Shown in pieces: positions 49,161-57,711 of a DNA stretch of 64,000 nucleotides. Both the position numbers and the translations under genes were made by a program. Positions within the stretch are counted from its first letter, which is position 1, and every line of letters begins with the position of its first letter. The stretch comes from Streptomyces clavifer (GTDB taxonomy: Bacteria; Actinomycetota; Actinomycetes; Streptomycetales; Streptomycetaceae), in the NCBI GenBank assembly GCA_014651175.1, contig BMWJ01000008.1, positions 1-64,000 of the forward strand, in the 5' to 3' direction. The notes beneath the pieces are model-generated. The model was not told the origin of the DNA and searched no databases. It saw nothing but the letters and a program-made list of their open reading frames with translations.

Positions 49161-51926
49161 ATGGCCGCAGGGCCCGGCTTCGACGTCTTCAGGGACGACT
49201 GGGGGATCCCTCATCTGCGGGCGGGCAGCGCCGACGCGCTCGCCCACGCGCAGGGTTTCGCCGCGGCCGGGGACCGCGCGTGGCAGATCGAGGTGGAGCG
49301 CCACCGGGTGCAGGGCACCACGGCCGCGTTCCTGGGCCCGGAGGCCCTCGGCTGGGACCGCTTCGCCCGACAGGCCCGGCTCGCCGACACGGCCCGGCGG
49401 TGCTTCGCCCGCCTCGAACCGGAGACCGCCGCCTGGGTCACCTCGTACGTCGGCGGAGTCAACGCCGGGCTCGCCGAAGGGGCCCGCCGCGCACCGGAAT
49501 TCACCACGACCGGCCTGACCCCGGGGGTCTGGGAACCCTGGACCCCGCTCGGCGTCTGGCTCTCCGTCCACATCCTGTTCGCCGGCTTCCCCACCAAGCT
49601 CTGGCGCGAGGAGGTCGCCCGCAGGCTCGGCGAGGACGCGGTCACCCTCTTCGCCACCGACGGCCCCGGCACCTCCGGGAGCAACGGCTGGCTGCTCACC
49701 GCCGACCGCACCCGCACGGGCGCCGCCCTGGTCGCGGGCGACCCGCACCGCTTTATCGAGGACCCCGGCGTCTACCAGCAGATCCGCCTCGCCTGCCCCG
49801 AGTTCGACGTGGTCGGGCTCGCCGTCCCCGGCGTCCCGGGCCTGGCCCACTTCGGCCACACGGGCGGCGTGGCCTGGGCGATCACCAACGCCATGGCGGA
49901 CTACCAGGACCTCTACCGGGAGCGGCTGCGGCGCACCGCGGACGGGGAGGGCGTCGAGGCGCTCGGCCCCGGCGGCTGGGAGCGCGCCGACGTCCACACC
50001 GTGACGATCGAGGTCGCGGGCGGCGATCCGGTGACGGTCGAGACCGTCGAGACGGCCCGCGGCCCGGTGATCATCGGCGGTCCGGACCCCGGTTCCCCCG
50101 ACGAGGAGGCGATCGAGCCCTACGAGGGGGCGATCGAGCCCTACGAGGGGGCGATCGGGCCCTACGAGGGGGCGATCAGCCTCCGCCATCCGCCCCGCGT
50201 CACCGGCGACCTCGGCTTCGACGCCCTGCCCGCGCTGCTCCGGGCCCGGACCGTCGCCGACCTCGACACCGCGCTCGACCGGTGGGTTGAACCCGTCAAC
50301 GTCGTGCTCGCCGCCGATACCACGGGCGCCACCCTGCACCGGGTCGCCGGGCACGTGCCGTCGCGCCCGCGGACCAACAGCCTGCGCGTCGTACCCGCCC
50401 ACGACCCGGCGTACGCCTGGAGGGACCGGCCCGCGCCCATGCCGCGTGCCGTCGTCGACGGAACCGCCGTGATGGCCAATGCCCGGGGCCTCGCCGCCCC
50501 GCTCGGCGTCGAATTCGCGCCCCCGCACCGGGCGGAGCGGATACGGGAGCTCCTGGACCGGGGCGAGGACTGGACGGTCAAGGGCATGGCAGACATCCAC
50601 ACCGACACCCGGCTCGCCTCCGCCGGCCCGCTCCTGGACCTCCTGGCGGAGGTCCGGCCCGACGCCCCCGACGCCGTACGGCTCCGCGACCGGCTGCTCC
50701 ACTGGGACCGGCACATGGCGGCCGACAGCACCGACGCCACGCTCTACTCCGCGCTGCGCACCGAGGTCGTCCACCGGCTCGCGGCCCACCCCGCCCTGGC
50801 CCCGCTGACCGGTGCGGCCGACCCGGCACGGTCCCCCGCCCACCCGGCGCTGTTCGCGCCCTGGCTGGCCGCCGTGCCCAGGATCGGCTACGCGCTGGAG
50901 CACCTGCTCACCGGCGCCTTCCTGCCGTACGAGGACCGGCTGGCGGCCGTGGCCGGGGCCGTCGCCACCGTCGCCCCGCGGTACGCCGGGGATCCGCCCC
51001 GCCCCTGGGGCGAGGTGCACCGCCTCGCGCCCTGGCGGGCGCTGCCGGACACCGGGGAGGTCCGGCCGGGCCTGGCCGGTGACCACGACTGCGTGCTCTC
51101 CACCTCCGGCGTCCCCGGTGTCACCGACCTCTGCGCCCGCGGCCCCGCCGCCCGCTTCGTCTGGGACCTTGCACGGCGCGAGGACAGCCTGTGGGTGGTC
51201 CCGTTCGGCGCCTCGGGCGTCCCGTCCGACACCCACCACCACGACCAGCTGCCCCTGTGGCTACGGGGCGAGCTCGTCCCCGTGGTCACCGACTGGGCGC
51301 TGCTGCACCGATCCGAGGAGACGACGACACCGATGCCCGCCCTGAGGACCCCCGTCCACGAGCAGGAGGTCGACGGCTTCGGCACCGTCCGCCTCGTCCC
51401 GATCGACCCCGAGGCGGACGCCGCCCTGATCCACGGCTGGGTCGGCGAGGAGCGCGCCCGCTTCTGGGGCATGCACGGGGCGAGCCGGGACGAGGTCCGG
51501 GAGATCTACGCCCACCTGGACTCGCTCACCACGCACCACGGCTACCTGGCACTCCGCGACGGCGTCCCCGTCGCCCTCTTCCAGACGTACGACCCGGCCA
51601 CCGACCCGATCGGGGAGTGCTACGACGTCCGGCCCGGCGACTTCGGGGTCCATCTGCTGATGGCCCCCGGCGACACCGCCCTGCCGGGCTTCACGGCCGG
51701 GCTGCTCACCGCCCTCGTCACCTTCGTCTTCAGCGATCCGGCCCACCTGCGCGTCGTCGCCGAGCCCGACGCCGACAACGAGAAGGCGGTCGCCCGCATG
51801 GTCCGGGCGGGCTTCGTCCTCGGGCCCGTCGTGGACAAGCCCGAGAAGCGGGCCAGGCTCGCCTTCCTCAGCCGGCCCGTCCTCCCGCGCCAGCGCTCCC
51901 ACTCCCCAGGAACAGCGGGTTGGTGA
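49161..51926 (+). CDS. Penicillin acylase-family / GNAT siderophore acyltransferase fusion
   Basis: A 921-residue two-domain protein without a signal peptide. Residues 1-715 are a penicillin-amidase-type Ntn hydrolase: VFRDDWGIPHLRAGS, the autoprocessing serine S174 in GTSGSNGWLL and a VAWAITNAMADYQDLY region. Residues about 730-905 are an IucB/AlcB-like acetyltransferase (LIHGWVGEERARFWGMHG, GVHLLMAPG, PDADNEKAVARMVRAGF). Three 21-nt repeats (EPYEGAI) sit near residues 317-337. Iron-box control and the neighbour SIP point to hydroxamate siderophore assembly or breakdown. The domain pair is unusual; see findings. Confidence 0.86.
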   Translation: MAAGPGFDVFRDDWGIPHLRAGSADALAHAQGFAAAGDRAWQIEVERHRVQGTTAAFLGPEALGWDRFARQARLADTARRCFARLEPETAAWVTSYVGGVNAGLAEGARRAPEFTTTGLTPGVWEPWTPLGVWLSVHILFAGFPTKLWREEVARRLGEDAVTLFATDGPGTSGSNGWLLTADRTRTGAALVAGDPHRFIEDPGVYQQIRLACPEFDVVGLAVPGVPGLAHFGHTGGVAWAITNAMADYQDLYRERLRRTADGEGVEALGPGGWERADVHTVTIEVAGGDPVTVETVETARGPVIIGGPDPGSPDEEAIEPYEGAIEPYEGAIGPYEGAISLRHPPRVTGDLGFDALPALLRARTVADLDTALDRWVEPVNVVLAADTTGATLHRVAGHVPSRPRTNSLRVVPAHDPAYAWRDRPAPMPRAVVDGTAVMANARGLAAPLGVEFAPPHRAERIRELLDRGEDWTVKGMADIHTDTRLASAGPLLDLLAEVRPDAPDAVRLRDRLLHWDRHMAADSTDATLYSALRTEVVHRLAAHPALAPLTGAADPARSPAHPALFAPWLAAVPRIGYALEHLLTGAFLPYEDRLAAVAGAVATVAPRYAGDPPRPWGEVHRLAPWRALPDTGEVRPGLAGDHDCVLSTSGVPGVTDLCARGPAARFVWDLARREDSLWVVPFGASGVPSDTHHHDQLPLWLRGELVPVVTDWALLHRSEETTTPMPALRTPVHEQEVDGFGTVRLVPIDPEADAALIHGWVGEERARFWGMHGASRDEVREIYAHLDSLTTHHGYLALRDGVPVALFQTYDPATDPIGECYDVRPGDFGVHLLMAPGDTALPGFTAGLLTALVTFVFSDPAHLRVVAEPDADNEKAVARMVRAGFVLGPVVDKPEKRARLAFLSRPVLPRQRSHSPGTAGW
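50109..50171 (+). repeat. Three in-frame 21-nt tandem repeats
   Basis: Units at 50109, 50130 and 50151 encode AIEPYEG, AIEPYEG and AIGPYEG inside the acylase domain. They are nearly identical, so copy number could vary by slippage without shifting frame. Confidence 0.9.
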
Positions 51927-53406
51927 GGGCCGCCGGGGCGCCCGGCAGCCCCGGCACCGACCCCGGGTGCCGGACCTCGGCCCGCACGTAGGCGGCGTTC
52001 GCCGGAGTGGTCCGCCATTCCACCGTGCCCGTCCCCGACGCGGGCAGTGCGGACGTGTGCAGCGTTCCCTGGTCCGTGACGAAGTGCGCGGTGCACCCGG
52101 GAGCCCCGGTGACCTCCAGCCGCACGGTGACGGGCGTGTCCGGGCCCGCCGGGAGCCGCTCCCCGATGCCGGCGTGCAGACCGCGCCCGCCCGTGGCGCC
52201 GAGGGCGAGCGAGACCGCGGACGACTCGGCGATGTACGAGCGGCCCGCCCGGATGCCGTCGGTGATCGCCTCCCGGGACAGCTCCCGGGCCAGGACGACG
52301 GTCTGCGGCAGCCCCACCCGGTCGGGCTCGCGGTGGGCGTCGCTGCCGCCCATGGCCGGGATCCACGGCTTCGACGTCCGGGTGGCCGCCACGAGGGAGT
52401 TGTCCCACTCGGCCAGGGCGACCTCGTCCTCCGGCGTGTACGGGCCGTTCCACACCTCCACCGCGTCCGCCTCGCCGTAGCCGAACTTCCAGTGGCACCC
52501 GATGCAGGTGGCGTGCGGGTGCGCGGGCACGACCAGCCCGCCGGCCCGCCGCACGGCCTTCGCGAAGTGCCCGAAGCGGTTGTCCCGGGCCCGGTAGCGC
52601 CAGTCGACGAAGGTGCCGGGATCGGTGGCGACCGCGACGACGTGCCCGTTGCGGGTGGTGACCTCCTCACCCGTCAGGATCAGCAGGTCGTCGCCCCACA
52701 GCCCTTGCCAGGCGCTGTGCGCGGAGTGGGTGTTGTGCTCGCTGCTGTTGATGAAGTCGAGCCCGGCGGCGCGCGCGGCGGCGGCGATCTCCGCCGGGGT
52801 GCGCCTGCCGTCGGAGTGGACGGAGTGCAGGTGGCAGTCGCCCCGGTACCAGGCCCGGCCCCGCCCCCCGGCCCGCTCCGGGGGGTACACGAGCTCCGGC
52901 GCGGGGGCGGACGCGCCGATGCGCAGGGCCACCGTCACCTCGTACGGCAGCCCGTCGGGGGCCACCGTGTACGGACCCAGCACGATGTGCCAGGTCCCGG
53001 CACCCAGGGGGCCGGGGAGGTAGCCCGGCGTCGCCTCGTCGGTACGGAGGAAGAAGCTCGTCCGCGCCCCGCCGGACCAGCCGCGGAAGCCCCGGCCGCC
53101 GAGCTCCGTACCGCGCTCGTCGAAGATGCCGATGTCGAGGGCGTTGCCCTGGGTGCCCGCGGGAACCGGCGTCCTCGCGTACGCGTAGGAGACCGTGATC
53201 TCCCGCACACCGCGCGGGATCTCGACGGGCAGGTGGACGAAGTCGGGCGACCCCGCGGGCAGCGTGCCGCGTACCGTCCGCTCCCTGTACTCCCCGCCCT
53301 CGTCCTCCCGCCCGGGAGCGGCGTCGGCGAAGCTCACGGGTCCCAGCGTCAGTGCGGTGGCGGCGGTGGTGAGAAGGAGGCCGCGCCTGGCGATCGATCC
53401 GGTCAT
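51868..53406 (-). CDS. CehA/McbA-type secreted metallohydrolase (PHP domain)
   Basis: A 512-residue exported protein. A Tat-like signal (SIARRGLLLTTAATALTLG) precedes a beta-rich domain (45-190). The PHP metal motifs then follow: RGDCHLHSVHSDGRR, INSSEHNTHS, LILTGEEVTT, VVPAHPHATC and MGGSDAHREP. CehA-like enzymes hydrolyse carbamates or phosphoesters; this substrate is unknown. Its 3' end overlaps the convergent fusion gene by 59 nt. ATG 53406. Confidence 0.88.
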   Translation of the reverse strand: MTGSIARRGLLLTTAATALTLGPVSFADAAPGREDEGGEYRERTVRGTLPAGSPDFVHLPVEIPRGVREITVSYAYARTPVPAGTQGNALDIGIFDERGTELGGRGFRGWSGGARTSFFLRTDEATPGYLPGPLGAGTWHIVLGPYTVAPDGLPYEVTVALRIGASAPAPELVYPPERAGGRGRAWYRGDCHLHSVHSDGRRTPAEIAAAARAAGLDFINSSEHNTHSAHSAWQGLWGDDLLILTGEEVTTRNGHVVAVATDPGTFVDWRYRARDNRFGHFAKAVRRAGGLVVPAHPHATCIGCHWKFGYGEADAVEVWNGPYTPEDEVALAEWDNSLVAATRTSKPWIPAMGGSDAHREPDRVGLPQTVVLARELSREAITDGIRAGRSYIAESSAVSLALGATGGRGLHAGIGERLPAGPDTPVTVRLEVTGAPGCTAHFVTDQGTLHTSALPASGTGTVEWRTTPANAAYVRAEVRHPGSVPGLPGAPAALTNPLFLGSGSAGAGGRAG

Positions 53407-53607
53407 ACGAGTGGCTCCCCGGGGTGTCGTGTGTGACAAGGGCGACGTACGCGCACTCTGGTGCCCAGCGGTGAACTGCCGGGAAACACCGCGGGAGTTA
53501 CGGCCGAAACGAGGCCCCGCGCCCCCTCGGACGGGCCGAGGGCTCCGCTTTGGGCGCCGCACCGCATACGTTGGTGTCGTCACGGACGACGACGGAGGTG
53601 TCCTCAC

Positions 53608-54453
53608 ATGCGGATCGCCACAACGATCTTCCTCACCGATGAGACGATCACGCCGGTTCGGCTGGCCCGCGAGCTGGAGCAGCGGGGGTTCGCCGGGCTG
53701 TACCTGCCCGAGCACACGCACATCCCGGTGAGCCGGGAGACCCCCTACCCCGCGGGCGGCGAGCTGCCGCGCGAGTACGGCCGGACCCTCGACCCCTTCG
53801 TCGCCCTGGGGCAGGCCTCGGCGGTAACGGAGCGCCTCGCTCTCGGCACCGGCATCACGCTGGTCGCCCAGCACGACCCGGTCGACCTGGCGAAGCAGGC
53901 CGCGACGCTCGACCACCTCTCCGGCGGCCGCTTCACACTCGGCATCGGCTTCGGCTGGAATGTGGAGGAGGCCGCCGACCACGGGGTCCACTGGCCGGAC
54001 CGGCGGGCACTGGTCCGCGACCGGATGGCGCTGATGCGTGCCCTGTGGGCGGACGAGCCGACGGCGTACGAGGGCGGGTTCGGCTCGGTGCGCGCGAGCC
54101 ACGCCCACCCCAAGCCGGTACAGGAGCCGCGCGGCCCGGTGAACGGGCCGCGGACCCTGATCGGCGGGGCCGCGGGACCGAAGCTGTTCGCGCAGATCGC
54201 GGAGACCGCGGACGGCTGGCTGCCGATCGGCGGACGCGGCCTGACGGAGTCCGTACCGGCGCTGCGCACGGCCTGGGACGCGGCCGGCCGCGATCCGAAG
54301 CATCTGCAGGTGGTGCCGTACGCGGTCCTGCCCAGTCCGGGAAAGCTGGCACACTACGCGGACCTGGGCGTCGACGAGGTCGTCCTGCAGCTGCCCCCGG
54401 CCGGGGAGGCGGAGGTGCTGCGGGCCCTGGACGCGTACGCGGCGTACCTCTAG
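53608..54453 (+). CDS. LLM-class F420-dependent oxidoreductase
   Basis: A 281-residue TIM-barrel enzyme of the luciferase-like family (TIGR03619 type). It has GLYLPEHTHIPV, LGTGITLVAQHDPVDLAKQAATLDHLSGGRFTLGIGFGWN and WLPIGG. The non-prolyl cis-peptide and F420-site residues fit the Streptomyces F420-dependent group. ATG 53608 with GGAGG. FbiC, which makes the F420 chromophore, lies 3.2 kb downstream. Confidence 0.9.
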   Translation: MRIATTIFLTDETITPVRLARELEQRGFAGLYLPEHTHIPVSRETPYPAGGELPREYGRTLDPFVALGQASAVTERLALGTGITLVAQHDPVDLAKQAATLDHLSGGRFTLGIGFGWNVEEAADHGVHWPDRRALVRDRMALMRALWADEPTAYEGGFGSVRASHAHPKPVQEPRGPVNGPRTLIGGAAGPKLFAQIAETADGWLPIGGRGLTESVPALRTAWDAAGRDPKHLQVVPYAVLPSPGKLAHYADLGVDEVVLQLPPAGEAEVLRALDAYAAYL

Positions 54454-54605
54454 CCGGGCGGCCCGGCAGGACCGGGTGGTGGCCGAGATCGACCGGCGGC
54501 GGTCTCGGGTGCAACCATCAAGGCTAAAATTGCATCCTTCACCTCCGGACATCGATGGTGCGGCCCGTGTGCGTGTGTGCTCGGCTGCCGGGGAGCAGGA
54601 GCACG

Positions 54606-56090
54606 ATGAACAGGCCGTTGCGGCACATAGCCATTTTCTGCGGGCTGCTGATGCTTGCTCTGCTGATACGGACCAACTGGCTCCAGTTCGCCCAGAGCGA
54701 GGAGCTGTCCACCCACGAACACAACCGACGGGTCAAGATCACGCAGTTCGCGACCCCGCGCGGTGACATCATCGTGGGCGGCAAGGCGATCACGGGGTCG
54801 AAGGCGGTCGAGGGGACCGACTTCAAGTACCAGCGCACCTTCAAGCAGGGCCCGATGTACGCGCCGGTCACCGGCTACGCCTCCCAGGCGCAGGGCATGT
54901 CGCTCCTGGAGAAGACGTACGACAGCATCCTCAGCGGCCAGGACGAGCGGTTCGCCTTCCGGCACGCCAAGGACATCCTCACGGGTGAGCCGCGGCGCGG
55001 CGGAGACGTGATCACGACCATCGACCCGAAGGCGCAGGAGGCGGCCTACAAGGGCCTGACCGACCTCGACGCACGGGGTGCGGTCGTCGCGCTCGACCCG
55101 GCGACGGGCAAGGTGCTGGCCCTCGTCTCGACGCCGTCGTACGACCCCTCGGTCTTCGCCGGCAACTCCTTCAAGGAGGGCGACAAGTTCCAGGCGCTGG
55201 TCGACAAGAAGAGCAAGCCGCTGGCCAACCGCCCGCTGCGCGAGACCTTCCCGCCCGGCTCCACCTTCAAGATCGTGACCGCCGCGGCGGCCCTGGAGCA
55301 CGGCGTCGTGACGGACGTCAACGCGCCGACCGACGCGGTCTCCCCGTACCCGCTGCCGCTCGCCTCCAACAAGATCGGCAGCGAGGCGGGCGACGCGGTC
55401 TGCAACAAGGCCTCGCTCAAGACCGCCATGCAGTACTCCTGCAACAACGTCTTCCTCGACGCGGCGTCCAAGCTCGGCGTCGACAAGATGCGCGAGACGG
55501 CCGAGAAGTTCGGCTTCAACGCGGACATCTACTCCGAGGAGTTCGGCGACATGCTCGCCACGAAGAGCCTCTACCCCGAGGAGCTCGACAAGCCCGGCAC
55601 GGCCCTGACGGGCATGGGCCAGGGCAGCCTCACGAGCACCCCGATGCAGATGGCGATGGTGACGGCGGCCCTCGCCAACGGCGGCAAGATGATGCAGCCC
55701 TACATCGTCGAGAAGCTGCAGGGACCGGACCTGTCCACCCTCGAGGAGCACGAGCCGAAGCTGAAGAACCAGGCGGTCTCGGAGGAGACGGCGAAGAAGG
55801 TCCAGGAGATGATGGAGTTCACCGCCAAGGAGGGCAGCGCCCAGAAGGCGCTGATCGACGGTGTCACGGTGGGCGGCAAGACGGGTACGGCGCAGCGCGG
55901 CAACGACGTGACCAAGGAAGTGCCGTACGGCTGGTTCGTCTCGTACGGCAAGAAGGCCGACGGCCAGGCCGTGGCGGTCGCGGTGTTCATCGACCCGACG
56001 GCCATGGACATCTCCCGCTCCGACATCTCGGGTGGTGGCCTGGGCGCGCCGATCGCCAAGCGCGTGATGCAGGCGGTGCTGGGCAAGTAG
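54606..56090 (+). CDS. Class B penicillin-binding protein (transpeptidase)
   Basis: A 494-residue PBPA-like protein. One N-terminal TM helix (IAIFCGLLMLALLIR), a dimerisation/pedestal domain (35-150), and a transpeptidase domain with S219 in the STFK motif, YSCNN as SxN and GKTGTAQ as KTG. It crosslinks peptidoglycan stem peptides outside the membrane. ATG 54606 has AGGAG at 4 nt. Unusually, no rodA/ftsW partner lies beside it; the copy is solitary. Ends in a strong terminator. Confidence 0.93.
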   Translation: MNRPLRHIAIFCGLLMLALLIRTNWLQFAQSEELSTHEHNRRVKITQFATPRGDIIVGGKAITGSKAVEGTDFKYQRTFKQGPMYAPVTGYASQAQGMSLLEKTYDSILSGQDERFAFRHAKDILTGEPRRGGDVITTIDPKAQEAAYKGLTDLDARGAVVALDPATGKVLALVSTPSYDPSVFAGNSFKEGDKFQALVDKKSKPLANRPLRETFPPGSTFKIVTAAAALEHGVVTDVNAPTDAVSPYPLPLASNKIGSEAGDAVCNKASLKTAMQYSCNNVFLDAASKLGVDKMRETAEKFGFNADIYSEEFGDMLATKSLYPEELDKPGTALTGMGQGSLTSTPMQMAMVTAALANGGKMMQPYIVEKLQGPDLSTLEEHEPKLKNQAVSEETAKKVQEMMEFTAKEGSAQKALIDGVTVGGKTGTAQRGNDVTKEVPYGWFVSYGKKADGQAVAVAVFIDPTAMDISRSDISGGGLGAPIAKRVMQAVLGK

Positions 56091-56110
56091 CGACGCGGAC
56101 GGACACGCGC

Positions 56111-56151
56111 ACGGGCCGGGCTCTCCACCCCTGATGGAGAGCCCGGCCCGT
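56111..56151 (+). terminator. Intrinsic terminator with U-tract
   Basis: A perfect 17-bp stem (56111-56127 with 56135-56151), 7-nt loop, then TTTT. One of the few with a U-tract here. Confidence 0.92.
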
Positions 56152-56510
56152 TTTCGCGGGAGAACCGGGCGGTGGGACCGGTGTCAGGACCGGATCAGCG
56201 CCTGATCTCCTTGATCTTGAGCATCCGTGTGATGACCTTGTCGAGCTCGTCGTCCTCGAAGACGTTCTTCCAGTCGTCGCGGACGCGACCGGTTGCGGCT
56301 CTCGCTGCGGGGGACGAGGAGTAGGGCGCCGCGCCGGGTGGGGATCCAGGCGGACGGGTTCCCGCGGACGGGCTTCCCGCGTGGGGTGGGGCTCCCGCGA
56401 GGTGGGGCCGCCCGGCCGGCCTCGCGGTCTCCGCGCCGGTGGGCGCGCACCCCGGGCTGCGCTCCGAGGGGCTCACCCGCGGGTGGGGCCGTGCCGGCGG
56501 GGCCCCGTGC
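56152..56510. other. Intergenic region with a possible gene remnant
   Basis: Contains GC-rich degenerate repeats (CCCGCGGACGGG-like units around 56355-56385) and a reverse frame described separately. No confident complete gene is seen. Confidence 0.45.
56195..56476 (-). pseudogene. Possible gene remnant with conserved-looking C-terminus
   Basis: A 93-codon reverse frame. The first two-thirds are Pro/Gly/Ala low-complexity without a ribosome binding site. The last 28 residues are different in character: DDWKNVFEDDELDKVITRM followed by LKIKEIRR, with balanced codons and a helical, charged pattern like a real protein end. I interpret it as the surviving 3' end of a gene whose 5' part was lost, or a gene with a non-standard start. 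No family recognised. Confidence 0.35.
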
Positions 56511-57194
56511 TCACGCGCCGGACGGGACCGACCTGATGGTGCGACGGGGCCGGTTCGCCTCGTTCAGCAGGGCCGGCAGGTCCGTCAGGGCGTTGATGCG
56601 CCAGTCCGCCGTCTCCCTCACGTCCGGGTGGTCCGCCCACCAGTGGCCGTACGCCCCGCGGCGGATATGGGCCGCCTGCAGTCCCGAGGCCTTCGCCGGG
56701 AACAGGTCGTCGGCCGGGTGGTCGCCCACGTACAGGGTGGCGTGCGGCGCCGCCTCCGAGACCTCCAGCACCCGCTCGAAGAACCGCGGGTCCGGCTTCG
56801 TCACCCCCCACTCCTCCGACGTGACGACCAGGTCCGCCGGCAGGTCCAGGGCCCGCAGCAACTCCCCGGCCCGCGCTGTCCGGTTCCCCGCGATCACGAT
56901 CCGCAGGCCGAGCGCGCGCAGCTCCGCCAGGGCGGGCCGGACGTCGGGGTAGAGGTCCTTCTCGTCCAGGTGTTCGCCACGGCCGGCCGCCGCGCGTGCG
57001 TGGTAGGCCTCGGTGACGTCCATGTCGGGGCGCAGGATGCGCAGCGCGTCCGCACTGTCGCGGCCCTGGACGACCGCGGCGCCGACGAGGGCGCTGACGG
57101 TGTGCGGCGGCACCCCGAGCCAGTCGGCCCAGGCGGCCCAGTGGCGGTCGTCGCGGACGAGGGTTTCGCCGATGTCGAAGACGATCGTTTCCAT
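56511..57194 (-). CDS. HAD-family hydrolase
   Basis: A 227-residue HAD phosphatase-like protein. Motif I is IVFDIGETLV (nucleophile Asp; the usual second acid Asp is replaced by Glu two residues on), motif II VIAGNRTARA (Asn in place of Ser/Thr), motif III lysine in VTKPDPRFF and motif IV YVGDHPADD. The motif I change D-x-D to D-x-G-E is common in HAD subgroups. ATG 57194 with a close GGGGAGG. Substrate unknown. Confidence 0.85.
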   Translation of the reverse strand: METIVFDIGETLVRDDRHWAAWADWLGVPPHTVSALVGAAVVQGRDSADALRILRPDMDVTEAYHARAAAGRGEHLDEKDLYPDVRPALAELRALGLRIVIAGNRTARAGELLRALDLPADLVVTSEEWGVTKPDPRFFERVLEVSEAAPHATLYVGDHPADDLFPAKASGLQAAHIRRGAYGHWWADHPDVRETADWRINALTDLPALLNEANRPRRTIRSVPSGA

Positions 57195-57296
57195 CACCTC
57201 CCCGACCCTACGGGGCAAGAAGGGGCATAGCGGACAAGGCGCTCGGGTGGTCGGGGTTGTTCCGCCGGACAGGGGCCCGGCCGCATCGGGTGTCCC

Positions 57297-57636
57297 GTTC
57301 GCTCGCCTCGGCCGTCGAGGCGGCCACCGGGTCGGCACCCGGGGCCACCGAGGCGCCCGCGATCTCCGGGACGGCGAAGGTGGGCAAGGTGCTGAAGGTC
57401 TCCAAGGGCACGTGGACGCCCGCGCCGACCTCGTGCACCTACCAGTGGTACGCCGGGGCAAGAGGATCTCCGGGGCGACGAAGGCGTCACTGACGCTCAG
57501 GACCGCCCGGAAGGGCAAGAAGATCACGGTGCGGGTGACCGCGAAGCGCACCGGACACGGCAACGGTTCAGCCGTCAGCAAGCCCACCAGGGTGGTCGTC
57601 GGCCGACCTCGTGGGCCGCGGCGGCAGAGGTGGTGA
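57297..57636 (+). pseudogene. Frameshifted Ig-like repeat domain of a secreted protein
   Basis: The reading TEAPAISGTAKVGKVLKVSKG-TWTP...CTYQWY is in one frame, and RGKRISGATKASLTLRTARKG onward to SAVSKPTRVVVG is in another. Together they make one domain of the kind repeated in large Streptomyces secreted proteins (P-x-I-x-G-x-x-x-VG, YQWYR-x-G-x-x-I-x-GAT). The frame changes near 57452-57470 after YQWYAG. There is no signal peptide or start for it here, so this is a truncated, frameshifted remnant between the HAD gene and fbiC. Confidence 0.7.
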
Positions 57637-57711
57637 GCCGCGGGCACGGGGCCGGTTGTGCCGGACAGAGGCCCCGGTCCGGGTGGGGGGCGCCGCTCGT
57701 ATGCTCGGTTC

